Of a stretch of DNA of 64,000 nt, positions 16,268 through 25,629 are shown in pieces. The position numbers were made by a program, and so were the translations under genes. The stretch comes from JBMDXB01 sp048594885. GTDB lineage: Bacteria > Acidobacteriota > Vicinamibacteria > Vicinamibacterales > 2-12-FULL-66-21. The notes under the pieces were generated by a model. The model did no database searches. It was not told the DNA's origin and was given only the letters and a program-made list of their open reading frames with translations. The stretch is from NCBI GenBank assembly GCA_048594885.1, contig JBMDXB010000062.1, forward strand, positions 1-64,000, in the 5' to 3' direction. The stretch's first letter is position 1. The number at the start of each line of letters is the position of its first letter.

Positions 16268-17824
16268 ATGCCACGGATATCTGTGTTCCTGATGGCGATG
16301 GTGTTGGCCGCGGTTCCGTGCGCCGCGCAAATCGAAGAATGCCCCGCCTACAAGAGACTCATCGACGAAGTGGTCGCGGGAAAGGACCCGAACGCGGCCC
16401 AGAACCTGGTCGACGTCACGAGGGCGCCGAGGTGTTTCGCGCTGTTCGTCGCCGGGCTGGATCGCATGGATCGCTCCGCCTTCATCGATTTCGTGCGGCG
16501 GTTCGAGGGCCTGCGTGCAGACAAGCAGACGGGTGCCGGCGCGGGCGGTGAGGGGTCGACCTCCGTCGTCGCGCAAGGGCCGGTCGCAAAGATCCTGTCG
16601 GTCGCCGCGGAATACGGCGCCCTGACCCAGACGGTCGCCGGGCAGATCGTCACTGTGCGCGGCAACCTGGCCGGAGTGCCCTCGCTGCTCGTGAACAGGG
16701 ACGTGTTTCCGTATTGCGTCGGCCGTGAATCATCGAGCGGGTACTGCGTCGACAAGTCGCTCATCGGCGTGCTCAAGCGATTCTCGGTCGCGGTCTCCTT
16801 CGACGCTTCCCGCACGCAGGTCCTGACCGCCGAGACGGGCGCGACGCCCACGGCCGCTGCGCCGCAGACCATCGCCTTCACGGGCAAGAGCCGCGAGATC
16901 GCGAGGATCTCGGCTCGCGCCGAGCTCTGGAATCGTCGCGACGCGACCTCTCCGGAATTCGTGCAGGCATGGCGCGACAAGGTCGGCGCCGCCATGGACG
17001 ATGCCTCCGCGGACCTGCTGCGCGCGGGCGAATTCGCCCAACAGGTCATCGACCTCCCCGAGCACGACAGCTGGTTCAAGACCAGCGTCGCCGCGGTGCA
17101 AGCTGCCGGGCGCGATCGCGCAACGATCGCCGCCGCGTTGACGAGCGCGCTGAATCTTCTCGTCGGCCACGCCAAGACGATCGCTGGATTCGAGGAGCGC
17201 GTCGCCGACGCGCTCGCGGCCTACAGCAGGTTCTTTCTCGCGCAGGATGAACTGATTGAATCTCTCGCCACCAAGAACGTGCTCGCGTTCGAGTACACGA
17301 ACACGCGTCCGGCGCTCCAGCCGGCGATGTCGAACTACCGCTTCATTCTCGACCATCCGATCTCGAAGGGAACGAAGGTCGTGGCCAACGCCGCGGTGAC
17401 CTTCTATGACTCGCTGCCGGCGGACCGGACGATCGTGAAGCGATACCGTGACGCACAGGTCGGCGTCCAGCTCGATCAGGGGCTCGGCGACGTCTCGATT
17501 CTCGGCCCGGCGGTGTTCACGTTCGCGGCGTACTTCCAATATCAGCATTCACCGGCGCTCCTGCATGTCGATCCCATGGTCCCTTTGAGCGGCGTCACCT
17601 TTGTCGGTCTTCCCCCAGGTGCGACGCAGGTGGTCGCGACGACGGGCAACATCTGGCTGGTGCAGGGCAAGCTATCGCTCGTCCCGTCTGACAAGGGCAT
17701 CAAGATCCCGCTGTCGGTGACGTGGTCGAACCGGACTGAACTGATCGACAAGCCGGCGTGGCGCGGCCAGATCGGTATCAGCTACGACCTCGACAGCCTG
17801 TTCGGCGCCTTGAACGCCAGATAG
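16268..17824 (+). CDS. Exported protein with probable outer-membrane barrel end
   Basis: This 518-residue protein has a clean Sec signal (cleavage near AAQ, residue 21). Its helical middle part (about 210-340) contains repeated Ala-rich helices. The last 180 residues alternate hydrophobic and polar residues and finish with a strand-like GQIGISYDL, suggesting an outer-membrane beta-barrel. Cys pairs near the N-terminus (C27, C57) may be oxidised. It is embedded in an operon-like run with a peptidoglycan hydrolase downstream. The family is not recognised. Confidence 0.7.
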   Translation: MPRISVFLMAMVLAAVPCAAQIEECPAYKRLIDEVVAGKDPNAAQNLVDVTRAPRCFALFVAGLDRMDRSAFIDFVRRFEGLRADKQTGAGAGGEGSTSVVAQGPVAKILSVAAEYGALTQTVAGQIVTVRGNLAGVPSLLVNRDVFPYCVGRESSSGYCVDKSLIGVLKRFSVAVSFDASRTQVLTAETGATPTAAAPQTIAFTGKSREIARISARAELWNRRDATSPEFVQAWRDKVGAAMDDASADLLRAGEFAQQVIDLPEHDSWFKTSVAAVQAAGRDRATIAAALTSALNLLVGHAKTIAGFEERVADALAAYSRFFLAQDELIESLATKNVLAFEYTNTRPALQPAMSNYRFILDHPISKGTKVVANAAVTFYDSLPADRTIVKRYRDAQVGVQLDQGLGDVSILGPAVFTFAAYFQYQHSPALLHVDPMVPLSGVTFVGLPPGATQVVATTGNIWLVQGKLSLVPSDKGIKIPLSVTWSNRTELIDKPAWRGQIGISYDLDSLFGALNAR

Positions 17825-17836
17825 CGGAGTCCTCCC

Positions 17837-19408
17837 ATGGCTCGCACGAAGAAACGTCGTTCCATATCGAGGCGGCGGGCCGCAACGCGACGCGCCGGCG
17901 GCGCCGCTCGCGTGATGGCCGAACCCATGCCGCGCGAGACCGCGCCACCCGGCGCTCGTAGCGCGGAACCCGACGCGCGTACGTCCGATCGCGCCACCAC
18001 GCTCGTGCCCGTCCGCGGCATCGAGAACACGTCACAGGTGTTCCTCGAGAAGGTCCTGCAAATCGCCGCCCGGCTCGAGACGAATCCGAACTTCTTGATG
18101 GCGGTCATGAGCTTCGAGACAGGCGGCACCTTCAGTCCGTCTGTGAAGAACCAGGCCGGAAGCGGAGCGGTCGGACTCATCCAGTTCATGCCCAGGACGG
18201 CGCAGGGGCTCGGGACGACGACCGCAGAACTGGCGCAGATGAGCGCGGAGGCGCAGCTCGATTTCGTCGAGAAACACTACCGGCCGTTCAAGGGCCGCCT
18301 GAACACGCTCGAAGATGCCTACATGGCCGTGCTCTTTCCGAGGGCGGTCGGCAAAGGGAGCGACTTCGTCCTGTTCGAGCGTCCGAGCGTGGCCTTTACG
18401 CAGAACAAAGGGCTCGACATCGATGACGACGGCCGCATCACCGTGTTCGACGCGGCGTCCAAGGTCCGCAAGGTACTGACGTCGGCGGGCGCGGGCACTG
18501 GTGAGCGACTCCGGAGAGGATCGTCCGGACCAGAGGTCGACTCGCTTCAAGACGAGTTGATCAGCCTCGGTCATCTGCGTCCGGAGGAAAAAGCCGCCGG
18601 GCCCGGCACGTTCGGACCTCGTACGGAGCGCGCACTCAAGGAACTGCAGGCGGTGAATGAGTTGCCGGCGACCGGGGAACTCGACGGCGCTACTCGCGAG
18701 GCCATCAGGCAAATCAACGAGGGCGTCCGCGTCGGCAGCAGCGGCATCGTCGTCATTAGTCTGCAGCACCGGCTCGTCAGGCTTGGCAACATGACGAATG
18801 CGCAAGTGGCGGCCGCCGCCGGCGCATTCGACGCCGTCACCGATGCCGCGCTCGAGCAGTTCCAGATGCAGCACGGTCTGGAGCCCAACGGCGTGTTGGC
18901 GGTCGCCACGTATCGATCGCTCTTGAGCGCCGTCCCGATCGGCGCACCGCTCGTGTCGACGAGCGGGTCGGCTGTCGACACCGTGCTGCCGGAGGCCGGC
19001 AGAGGGTTCGCGACGTTCAATCGTGAGGCCGGCGGAGCCGATCAGTTCGGCCTGGCGTCGACGATTCTCGCAATCCAGACGATCGGCGCGGCCTGGGCCG
19101 AAACTCACGCCTTTCCGATCTTCGTCGGCGACATCAGCCGCAAGGGGGGAGGCGCATTTTCGCCCCACTCAGCGCACAAGGACGGCCGCGACGTCGATCT
19201 CCGTCCGTTCCGGCACAACGGGCAGCCAGGCGCGACGAACATCAATCACGTGTCGTACGACCATGCGTTGACGCGGGAGCTCGTGCTCTTGATCCGGCAG
19301 AAGTTTCCGCAGGTCACCATTCTGTTCAACGATCCGCTGCTCGTGGGCGACGGCCTGACGAAGCGGTTCCCCCAGCACGACAATCATCTGCACGTGCGCT
19401 TCGCGTGA
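17837..19408 (+). CDS. Fused lytic transglycosylase / peptidoglycan-binding / MepA-like endopeptidase
   Basis: This 523-residue protein combines four modules. A basic N-terminus is followed by an SLT-type lytic transglycosylase fold (about 65-185; catalytic Glu94 in SFETGG, then GAVGLIQFMPRTA). Two PG_binding_1 repeats follow (about 225-295 and 297-365). The C-terminus (about 400-523) is MepA/M74-like, with GDISRKGGG, H447-x6-D454 (SAHKDGRDVD) and HDNHLHV as zinc site. It should cut both glycan strands and peptide crosslinks. No classical signal peptide is seen, so export may use the basic tail or another route. Both cleavage activities in one chain are unusual. It closes the gene set that begins with the sigma factor and kinase. 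Confidence 0.85.
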   Translation: MARTKKRRSISRRRAATRRAGGAARVMAEPMPRETAPPGARSAEPDARTSDRATTLVPVRGIENTSQVFLEKVLQIAARLETNPNFLMAVMSFETGGTFSPSVKNQAGSGAVGLIQFMPRTAQGLGTTTAELAQMSAEAQLDFVEKHYRPFKGRLNTLEDAYMAVLFPRAVGKGSDFVLFERPSVAFTQNKGLDIDDDGRITVFDAASKVRKVLTSAGAGTGERLRRGSSGPEVDSLQDELISLGHLRPEEKAAGPGTFGPRTERALKELQAVNELPATGELDGATREAIRQINEGVRVGSSGIVVISLQHRLVRLGNMTNAQVAAAAGAFDAVTDAALEQFQMQHGLEPNGVLAVATYRSLLSAVPIGAPLVSTSGSAVDTVLPEAGRGFATFNREAGGADQFGLASTILAIQTIGAAWAETHAFPIFVGDISRKGGGAFSPHSAHKDGRDVDLRPFRHNGQPGATNINHVSYDHALTRELVLLIRQKFPQVTILFNDPLLVGDGLTKRFPQHDNHLHVRFA

Positions 19409-19483
19409 CAGCAGCGCCGGCAGGACGAGAAGGCGCTGATTGTGTTCCTGATGACGCTCTGAGATGGAATTACACTTGTCCCG

Positions 19484-20776
19484 ATGCGCTGGCTTCCGAT
19501 CCTGCCGGTCGCCTTCTGCACCCTCATGTTGTCAACGGCGGGCGGTGCTCGAGACGTCGTCACGCCCGCTGGAGATGCGCAGGCCGGGGCCGTGGTCTTT
19601 CCTCCGGCCGACGCGCGCGGCGGCTGGCGCACCGCGCACACGCCAGAGGACGTCCGTCGCGCGGGCGGAATGGACCGCGCCGCGCTGGACGCCGCGTTCG
19701 AGTACACCAAGGGCAGCTCGAAGAACGGCGGCCTTCTCGTCGTCCGCCGCGGCTGGCTGGTCTACGAGCGGTACTTCGGGCTCGGCCATCGCGAGGCCAC
19801 TCCCAACCTGGCCTCTTGCGGCAAGAGCATCACCAGCATCGCGATCGGCATCCTTCTCGCGGCGCGCCCGGACCTGTTTCCTGACGGATTGGAGCAGAAG
19901 GTCTTCACGCCCGCGTATCTTCCGCCAGCAGCGTTTCCGTTGACCGACCCGCGCAAGGCGAACATCAAGCTGGGCCAACTGCTCGCCATGACGGCGTGCA
20001 TCCGCGGCAACAATCCCGTTTACGTGCGGGGTAAGCCGTCGACGATCGATCCGCCCGGGCCCGACGGGTGGCAGGCCGGGCTCGATGCGGTGGCGCTCGG
20101 GCGAACGGACGCCGTCAGCGGCACGATCCGCACGACGACGTCGGCGCTCTGGTGCGAGCCGGGCGAGGGATATTCGTACGCGACATCGTCAATCCATCTT
20201 GCGGGGATGGTGCTGCGGCACGTCACCGGCCGGGACCTGCACGAGTACGTCGACGAACATCTTGCCAGGCCTCTGGGGTGGGGCCGGTGGGGCTTCGGGT
20301 ACCGTGGGCCGGGTCGCCTCGAGCGCATGACCGGAGGCGGCGGCATCGCGGTGCGCGCCACCGACATGCTGCGATTCGGCTTCCTGCTTCTCCACGAGGG
20401 ACGATGGGGCGATCGTCAGCTCGTGCGCGCGGCCTACGTTCGGCACGCCTCGCGACGTTCTCCCTACAATCCGCATTATCCGTACAGCCTCCAGTTCAAC
20501 GTGAACACGGGCGGCGAGATTCCCAGCCTGCCGCGCGACGCGTTCTGGAAGCTCGGTTCCGGCGGACACGCGCTCTACGTGGTTCCGTCGCTCGACCTGG
20601 TGGTCTGGAAGCTGGGCGGGCGCGATGAGCAATACTCACCCGCCAACACGCAGATGGAGCGCCACCCGGACGCGCCGCGTACGTCTGCCGATCGCGAAGG
20701 CTGGAAGCCAGCGGTCGACGCCGACGCGGCGGCGATCCGAACGCTGCAGCTCGTGATTGCGGCGGTGAAGGACTAG
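19484..20776 (+). CDS. Beta-lactamase-family serine hydrolase
   Basis: This 430-residue exported protein (Sec signal 1-22) belongs to the penicillin-binding-like serine hydrolases. The nucleophile motif S111-C-G-K114 is followed by a tyrosine motif in GYSYATSS and a HxG-like GSGGHALY near the C-terminus. Likely substrates are peptidoglycan peptides, esters or beta-lactams; the motifs do not decide. It precedes a broken NamZ gene, and such hydrolases are often found beside muropeptide-recycling genes, so a cell-wall substrate is favoured. Confidence 0.85.
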   Translation: MRWLPILPVAFCTLMLSTAGGARDVVTPAGDAQAGAVVFPPADARGGWRTAHTPEDVRRAGGMDRAALDAAFEYTKGSSKNGGLLVVRRGWLVYERYFGLGHREATPNLASCGKSITSIAIGILLAARPDLFPDGLEQKVFTPAYLPPAAFPLTDPRKANIKLGQLLAMTACIRGNNPVYVRGKPSTIDPPGPDGWQAGLDAVALGRTDAVSGTIRTTTSALWCEPGEGYSYATSSIHLAGMVLRHVTGRDLHEYVDEHLARPLGWGRWGFGYRGPGRLERMTGGGGIAVRATDMLRFGFLLLHEGRWGDRQLVRAAYVRHASRRSPYNPHYPYSLQFNVNTGGEIPSLPRDAFWKLGSGGHALYVVPSLDLVVWKLGGRDEQYSPANTQMERHPDAPRTSADREGWKPAVDADAAAIRTLQLVIAAVKD

Positions 20777-20833
20777 AAGAGGGGATTGACGACAATCCGC
20801 TGCGGCGCCCGTCGTGGAGAACGCCGCAGACGC

Positions 20834-21543
20834 ATGCACCAACTCATAATGGCGCTCCTGCTGCTGGCGTTCTGGGCGAACCTGTCTGCGCCGGCCGCAG
20901 CGCTCTCATCCGGCACGACCTGCCGCAGTCAGGCGCGCGCACCTGGACGAAGCTGTCGACGATGGCGCCGTCGATGCAGGCCGCGGCGAAAAAGAAACAA
21001 TTGGCGGCGCTCACAATGGTTCTCCGACACGGGGCTGCCGTGGATGAACCCGTCGCCGAACCTGCGCTCGCCCGCCGCGCTGAACCACTGTCCGGGAATG
21101 GTGTACTTCGAAGGCACGAATCTCTCCGAAGGCAGAGGAACCGAGCGGCCGTTCGAGCAGTTCGGCGCCTCCTGGCTCAACGCGGCGGCGGTCGCGCATG
21201 TGATGAACGAGAACAGCGTGCCGGGGATCCGCTTCGAAGCCATCACGATGACCGTGTCAACCACCGCAGACAAGTTCAAAGGGCAGACGATTCCGGTGAT
21301 CCGTTTCACGATCACCGATCGCGAGACGTACCGGCCGGTGCGGACGGCGCTGCTGCTCCTCGACGAGATCCGCAGGCAGCATCCGCGCGAGTTCGCGGGG
21401 GGACGTCGATCGATCGGCTCACCGGGACGGACAAGGTAAGACGCGCGATTGACGGTGGGCGTCTTCCTGAGCTGCTGGATCGGTGGGAACGCGAAGCGGC
21501 GGCTTTTCTCGAGAGCCGGGGACCATACGTTCTCTATCAGTGA
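20834..21543 (+). pseudogene. Broken exo-beta-N-acetylmuramidase (NamZ/DUF1343)
   Basis: A signal-peptide-like start (MHQLIMALLLLAFWA) runs straight into the C-terminal half of a DUF1343/NamZ protein: WFSDTGLPWMNPSPN, then YFEGTNLSEGRGTERPFEQF. The N-terminal domain of about 200 residues is missing. A second break lies at the G6 run 21397-21402, after which GTSIDRLTGTDKVRRAI continues in another frame to the stop at 21541-21543. Deletion plus frameshift make this a decayed gene. The single-base shift could also be a sequencing error, but the missing domain could not. Confidence 0.75.
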
Positions 21544-21592
21544 CTGCTCAGACCCTCTGATACACTCCGCGCATTCTATGGAGGGGTGGACT

Positions 21593-22966
21593 ATGGAACG
21601 TCGCGACGCGCTGCAGACACTCGCCGGCGGCACGATCGCCGCCGGACTGCTCTCCCGCCGGTCACCGATCGCGCAAGCGTGGACTCAGGAAAAGGCCGCG
21701 TCGCTGCGCGGCCTGCCGGTCCCGAAGATTACCGACGTCCAGACCATCCTCACCGCACCGAACCGCATCCGGCTCGTGGTCGTGAAGGTGCTGACGAGCG
21801 AGCCCGGGCTGTACGGATGGGGGTGTGCGACCTTCACCCAGCGCGCGCTCGTCGTCAAGACCGCCATCGACGAGTACCTCCGCCCGTTTCTGATCGGCAG
21901 ACGCGTCGACGAAATCGAGGATATCTACCAGTCGTCGTACGTGAGCTCCTACTGGCGCAACGGGCCCGTGCTCTTCAACGCGATGGGCGGCGTGGACATC
22001 GCGCTCTGGGACATTCTCGGCAAGCGCGCCAACCTGCCCTTGTATCAGCTCCTCGGCGGCAAGGTGCGGCACGGCGCCGACTGTTACTACCACGCGAGCG
22101 GGCGGGACTTCCAGGAGGTCGAGGACAACGTCCGCAAAGGCATGTCGCTTGGCTTCCGCCACGTCCGCATCCAGGGCGGCGTTCCCGGGCTCTCGACGTA
22201 TGGCGCGCGCAGTGCTGATGCTCCGGCCGCCGCCAGCGGTCAGCCGGAGGCGATCGGTCCGACGAATCCACGCTCGGTCTGGGAGTCGGCGCCGTACGTG
22301 CGGATGCTGCCGAAGCTGTTCGAGCACGTTCGCACGAAGGTGGGCGACGAGGTGGAGCTGCTCCACGACGTGCACGAGCGCGTCCGGTTGAACGAGGCCA
22401 TCAACCTGTGCAAGGCGCTCGAGCCGTACCGGCTGTTCTTCCTCGAGGATCCGTTCCCGCCCGAAGACAACGGATGGTTCCGCCAGCTCCGGCAGCAGAC
22501 GAGCATCCCGATCGCGATGGGCGAGCTGTTCAACACCGTCCAGGAATATCTGCCGCTCATTTCCGAGCGGCTGATCGACTTCATTCGCATCCACATCTCG
22601 CAGATCGGCGGGCTCTCGCCCGCCCGCAAGGTCGCAGCGCTCTCGGAATTCTTCGGCGTCCGCACCGCGTGGCACGGTCCCGGCGACGCATCTCCGATCG
22701 CACACGCCGCGCAGCTCGCCCTCGAGCTCTCGACGCACAACTTCGGCATCCACGAGGGAGGCAACTTCCCGCCCGAAACACGCGAAGTGTTCCGCGGCGC
22801 TCCGGTGCAGAAGGACGGCTACATGCTGGCGAGCGATGCGCCGGGTCACGGCGTCGACGTCGACGAGAAGCTCGCCGCGAAGTTCCCGTTTCCGCCGGGC
22901 CCGCCCAACTTCGATCACTCGTGGGGGACGACGCGCCGGAGGGACGGTACTGTCATACGACCGTAA
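21593..22966 (+). CDS. ManD-type sugar-acid dehydratase (enolase superfamily), exported
   Basis: This 457-residue protein has a TAT-like N-terminus (MERRDALQTLAGGT) and the full enolase-superfamily fold of the mannonate/gluconate dehydratase type. Visible motifs are the metal-site/catalytic HDVHERV, LEDPFPPE, MGELFN, HISQIGG and HGPGD. ManD enzymes dehydrate D-mannonate or D-gluconate to 2-keto-3-deoxy sugars. The start at 21593 is chosen because GGAGGGG lies six bases upstream. It converges with a second enolase-superfamily gene. Substrate identity is not determined by the sequence. Confidence 0.85.
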   Translation: MERRDALQTLAGGTIAAGLLSRRSPIAQAWTQEKAASLRGLPVPKITDVQTILTAPNRIRLVVVKVLTSEPGLYGWGCATFTQRALVVKTAIDEYLRPFLIGRRVDEIEDIYQSSYVSSYWRNGPVLFNAMGGVDIALWDILGKRANLPLYQLLGGKVRHGADCYYHASGRDFQEVEDNVRKGMSLGFRHVRIQGGVPGLSTYGARSADAPAAASGQPEAIGPTNPRSVWESAPYVRMLPKLFEHVRTKVGDEVELLHDVHERVRLNEAINLCKALEPYRLFFLEDPFPPEDNGWFRQLRQQTSIPIAMGELFNTVQEYLPLISERLIDFIRIHISQIGGLSPARKVAALSEFFGVRTAWHGPGDASPIAHAAQLALELSTHNFGIHEGGNFPPETREVFRGAPVQKDGYMLASDAPGHGVDVDEKLAAKFPFPPGPPNFDHSWGTTRRRDGTVIRP

Positions 22967-23059
22967 GTGCGTCCGAGGGCTCGAACCGGTCGTCGCTCGA
23001 CCGCGATCATCGCCTTCAGCATCAAGTGCGCTCCGGGCCTCCCGCGTTCGGGCTGCCTC

Positions 23060-24301
23060 TTACCAGTGCGTCAGTGATCCATCCGGCCGGCGAAACACGT
23101 TGCGCCGTCCGGGCTGCGTCACCTCGCCGATCATCGTCAACTGCTTCATGTCGACGGTGACGCCGAGGCCCGGCCGCTGGTTTGGGTACATCTTGCCGTT
23201 CTTGAAATCGAAGCTCTGGGGGAGATGCTCGGGCGCTCGTCCGCCGAAGTTGTACTCGAGCATCACGGGACCGGAGAACGTCGACAGGCAGTTGACGAGC
23301 GCGGCGGTGGAGATCGGCCCGGTGAAGTGCGGAATGATCCCGACCGCGTGCGTCTCGCAGATGCCGGCGATCTTCATCATCTCGGTGATGCCGCCGGCGT
23401 TCGGCAGCGTCGTGCGGATGAAGTCGACGTCGTGGTTCTCGACGAGCTTCCCGAAATCCCACCGCAGCCCCCACTCTTCGCCGTGCGTCAACGGAACGCT
23501 GGTCATCGGCCGCAGCTTCGGGATGTCGCGCAGCGCGTGTTCGTCGCGCACGGGATCTTCGACGAAGAACGGGTCGTACTCCTCCATCGCCTTGCAGCAG
23601 CGCAGGGCATCGTTGAAGTCGAACCGCTGGTGCAGGTCGATGCACCAGTTGCCGTCGGGGCCGACGCCTTCACGCGCGTCCCGAGCATCCTGCGCGATCC
23701 GCTTCACGACCGACCTCGTGTCGTACACGTCGCCAATCGGCACGTCGCCCGCACCCATCCGGAACGCGCGGAAGCCAGCTTCCATCGTCGCGCGCGCGCG
23801 TTCCTTCACGCTCAACCGCGTGCCGGCCGGCACGGTCGCCGGACGGACGGAGCTCGTGGCATAGCACTCGCAGTAGTTGCGCGCCGTGCCGCCGAGCAGC
23901 TCGTGTACGGGAACCTCGAGCGCCTTGCCCTTGATGTCCCACAACGCAAGGTCGAGCGCGCCCAGCGCGTGTGTCTTCTCGCGTCCTGGCGGGTAGAACC
24001 AGGCGATGTACATCTCCTGCCAGATCGCCTCGATCTTGAACGGGTTCTTACCGATCAGCGTCCCGGCGCACTGCTCGAGCGTGTCCTTCGATCCGCCTTC
24101 GCCGATGCCCGTAATCCCGAGGTCGGTTTCCACCGTCACGACCATGTTGCTCTGGTTGAACAGCGGATTCAGATTGGGCGGGCGGTAGATCCGCACGCGA
24201 GTGATCTTGCCCTTCGGCAGCTCGGCGGCCGCCGGCCGCGGTTTCAGGAGTCCGGCGGCGGGTGCCGTGGCGAACGCTGTCAGGAACGTTCTTCGATTCA
24301 T
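23060..24301 (-). CDS. Mandelate racemase/muconate lactonizing-like protein, TAT exported
   Basis: This 413-residue protein has a TAT-like leader (MNRRTFLTAFATAPAAG) and the capping domain (about 35-150) and barrel of the enolase superfamily. Motifs include LWDIKGKALEVPVHELLGG, FRAFRMG, CIDLHQRF, FVEDPVRDE, THGEEWG and NAGGITEM. A sugar-acid dehydratase or racemase is likely. It is 24 bases downstream of a sulfatase on the same strand and probably works on the same sulfated or uronic-acid-containing glycan. Confidence 0.8.
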   Translation of the reverse strand: MNRRTFLTAFATAPAAGLLKPRPAAAELPKGKITRVRIYRPPNLNPLFNQSNMVVTVETDLGITGIGEGGSKDTLEQCAGTLIGKNPFKIEAIWQEMYIAWFYPPGREKTHALGALDLALWDIKGKALEVPVHELLGGTARNYCECYATSSVRPATVPAGTRLSVKERARATMEAGFRAFRMGAGDVPIGDVYDTRSVVKRIAQDARDAREGVGPDGNWCIDLHQRFDFNDALRCCKAMEEYDPFFVEDPVRDEHALRDIPKLRPMTSVPLTHGEEWGLRWDFGKLVENHDVDFIRTTLPNAGGITEMMKIAGICETHAVGIIPHFTGPISTAALVNCLSTFSGPVMLEYNFGGRAPEHLPQSFDFKNGKMYPNQRPGLGVTVDMKQLTMIGEVTQPGRRNVFRRPDGSLTHW

Positions 24302-24325
24302 GCCGCCTCCCTGCCGCGTCGAGGT

Positions 24326-25525
24326 TCAGTCGTTCGACGGCCGCGCCGATACGCGGTATGCCGCGAGCCGGGCACGGAGATCCTTCACGGTATCGGCGTG
24401 CCGCGGGTGGCTCGCCAGATTCGTCGTCTCGCCGGGATCCGCGTTCATGTCGTAGAGCTGCGCACCCTGCTGCCCTTCCGCCCACTCGATGTATCGCCAC
24501 CGATCCGTCCTGATTGAGTAGCCATTCCGCACCTGCGTAAAGGCCGCGTCCTTCACCGTCGCCGACGGATCGCGGAGGATCGGCGCGAGGCTGACGCCGT
24601 CGAGGGCACCCGCCGGCGTGAGGCCGGCCAGGTCGGCGAGCGTCGGGTAGAGATCGACGAGCTCGGCGAGGCCGCGCGCCGCAGCGCCGCGCGCCGTTGC
24701 GTTCGGCACGGCAATGATGAGCGGCACGCGCGCGCTACGCTCGAACACGCTCATCTTCTGCCACAGCCCGTGATCGCCGAGGTGGTAGCCGTGGTCGCTC
24801 GTGAACACGACGATGGTGTTGCGAGGCGCCACGTACGGTGTATGCGGACGGTAGAAACCGACGGCAAGAAAGAACGGTTGCTTGGTGCGCTTGAAGCGCT
24901 CGAGCAGCTTGACCGCTTCGGCGGCGGCAATTCCGTCCGTGTGCGCGGCATCCGCTCCTTCGTCTGCGAGCCAGCTCACCGTGCCGCCGAACTGCCCGGG
25001 CCTCAGTGAAAAGATGCGGTCGTGCACCTCGCGATCGCGGCCGCGTGGGTTGATCGTGAAATCCCATGACGGATAGTCGTCCAGTCCGCCGGTGCCGATC
25101 GAGAGCGGAACACCGTAGTGGTACAGCTTGCCGACGCGTGCGGCGAACCATCCGTTCGCGCGAAAGAGCTGCGGGAGAGTGACGGCCGCGGGCAGTTTCT
25201 CGCGGAAGTGCGGCGAGTTCGGGTTCTTCGCCGGGTTCGGGTTCGTCAGCACTCCGGTGACGTTCGGCCGCCGTCCCGTCAGGAATGACGACCGGCTCGG
25301 GCTGCACAGCGGGTACTGGTTGTACGCGCGGTCGAACCTGACGCCGCGCGCCGCGAGCTTGTCGATGTTCAGCGACCGCACGGGCGCGCCGTAGACGCCG
25401 AGGTCGTTGTTCAGGTCGTCGGCGATGAGGAAGAGCACGTTGAGCCGCGGTTCCTGCGGCGGTGCGCTCCATGCGACGGCCGAAATCACCACGGCAGCCA
25501 GGCAGGCGACAGCTTTCAGCAGCAA
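24326..25525 (-). CDS. Exported sulfatase with an internal deletion
   Basis: This 399-residue protein is an alkaline-phosphatase-fold sulfatase of the iduronate-2-sulfatase type. It has a Sec signal, metal ligands LIADD (35-37), the formylglycine motif C74-S-P-S-R and TSDHGYHLGDH. Relatives run to about 480-500 residues. Here TPYVAPR (to residue 235) joins directly to NTIVVFTSDHG, where about 90 residues are expected, an in-frame loss near nucleotide 24820. Whether the product folds is doubtful. The start codon is TTG after GAGGTG. It pairs with the enolase-superfamily gene downstream. Confidence 0.8.
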   Translation of the reverse strand: MLLKAVACLAAVVISAVAWSAPPQEPRLNVLFLIADDLNNDLGVYGAPVRSLNIDKLAARGVRFDRAYNQYPLCSPSRSSFLTGRRPNVTGVLTNPNPAKNPNSPHFREKLPAAVTLPQLFRANGWFAARVGKLYHYGVPLSIGTGGLDDYPSWDFTINPRGRDREVHDRIFSLRPGQFGGTVSWLADEGADAAHTDGIAAAEAVKLLERFKRTKQPFFLAVGFYRPHTPYVAPRNTIVVFTSDHGYHLGDHGLWQKMSVFERSARVPLIIAVPNATARGAAARGLAELVDLYPTLADLAGLTPAGALDGVSLAPILRDPSATVKDAAFTQVRNGYSIRTDRWRYIEWAEGQQGAQLYDMNADPGETTNLASHPRHADTVKDLRARLAAYRVSARPSND

Positions 25526-25629
25526 TCACACCTCGCAGATGACCGGCCGAAGGTGCGTAGAATACACGGATCCTGAAAGGAAACAGCAGTGCGGTGGAAA
25601 GCGCGCGCCCGGACCTGTGTCCTCCGGCC

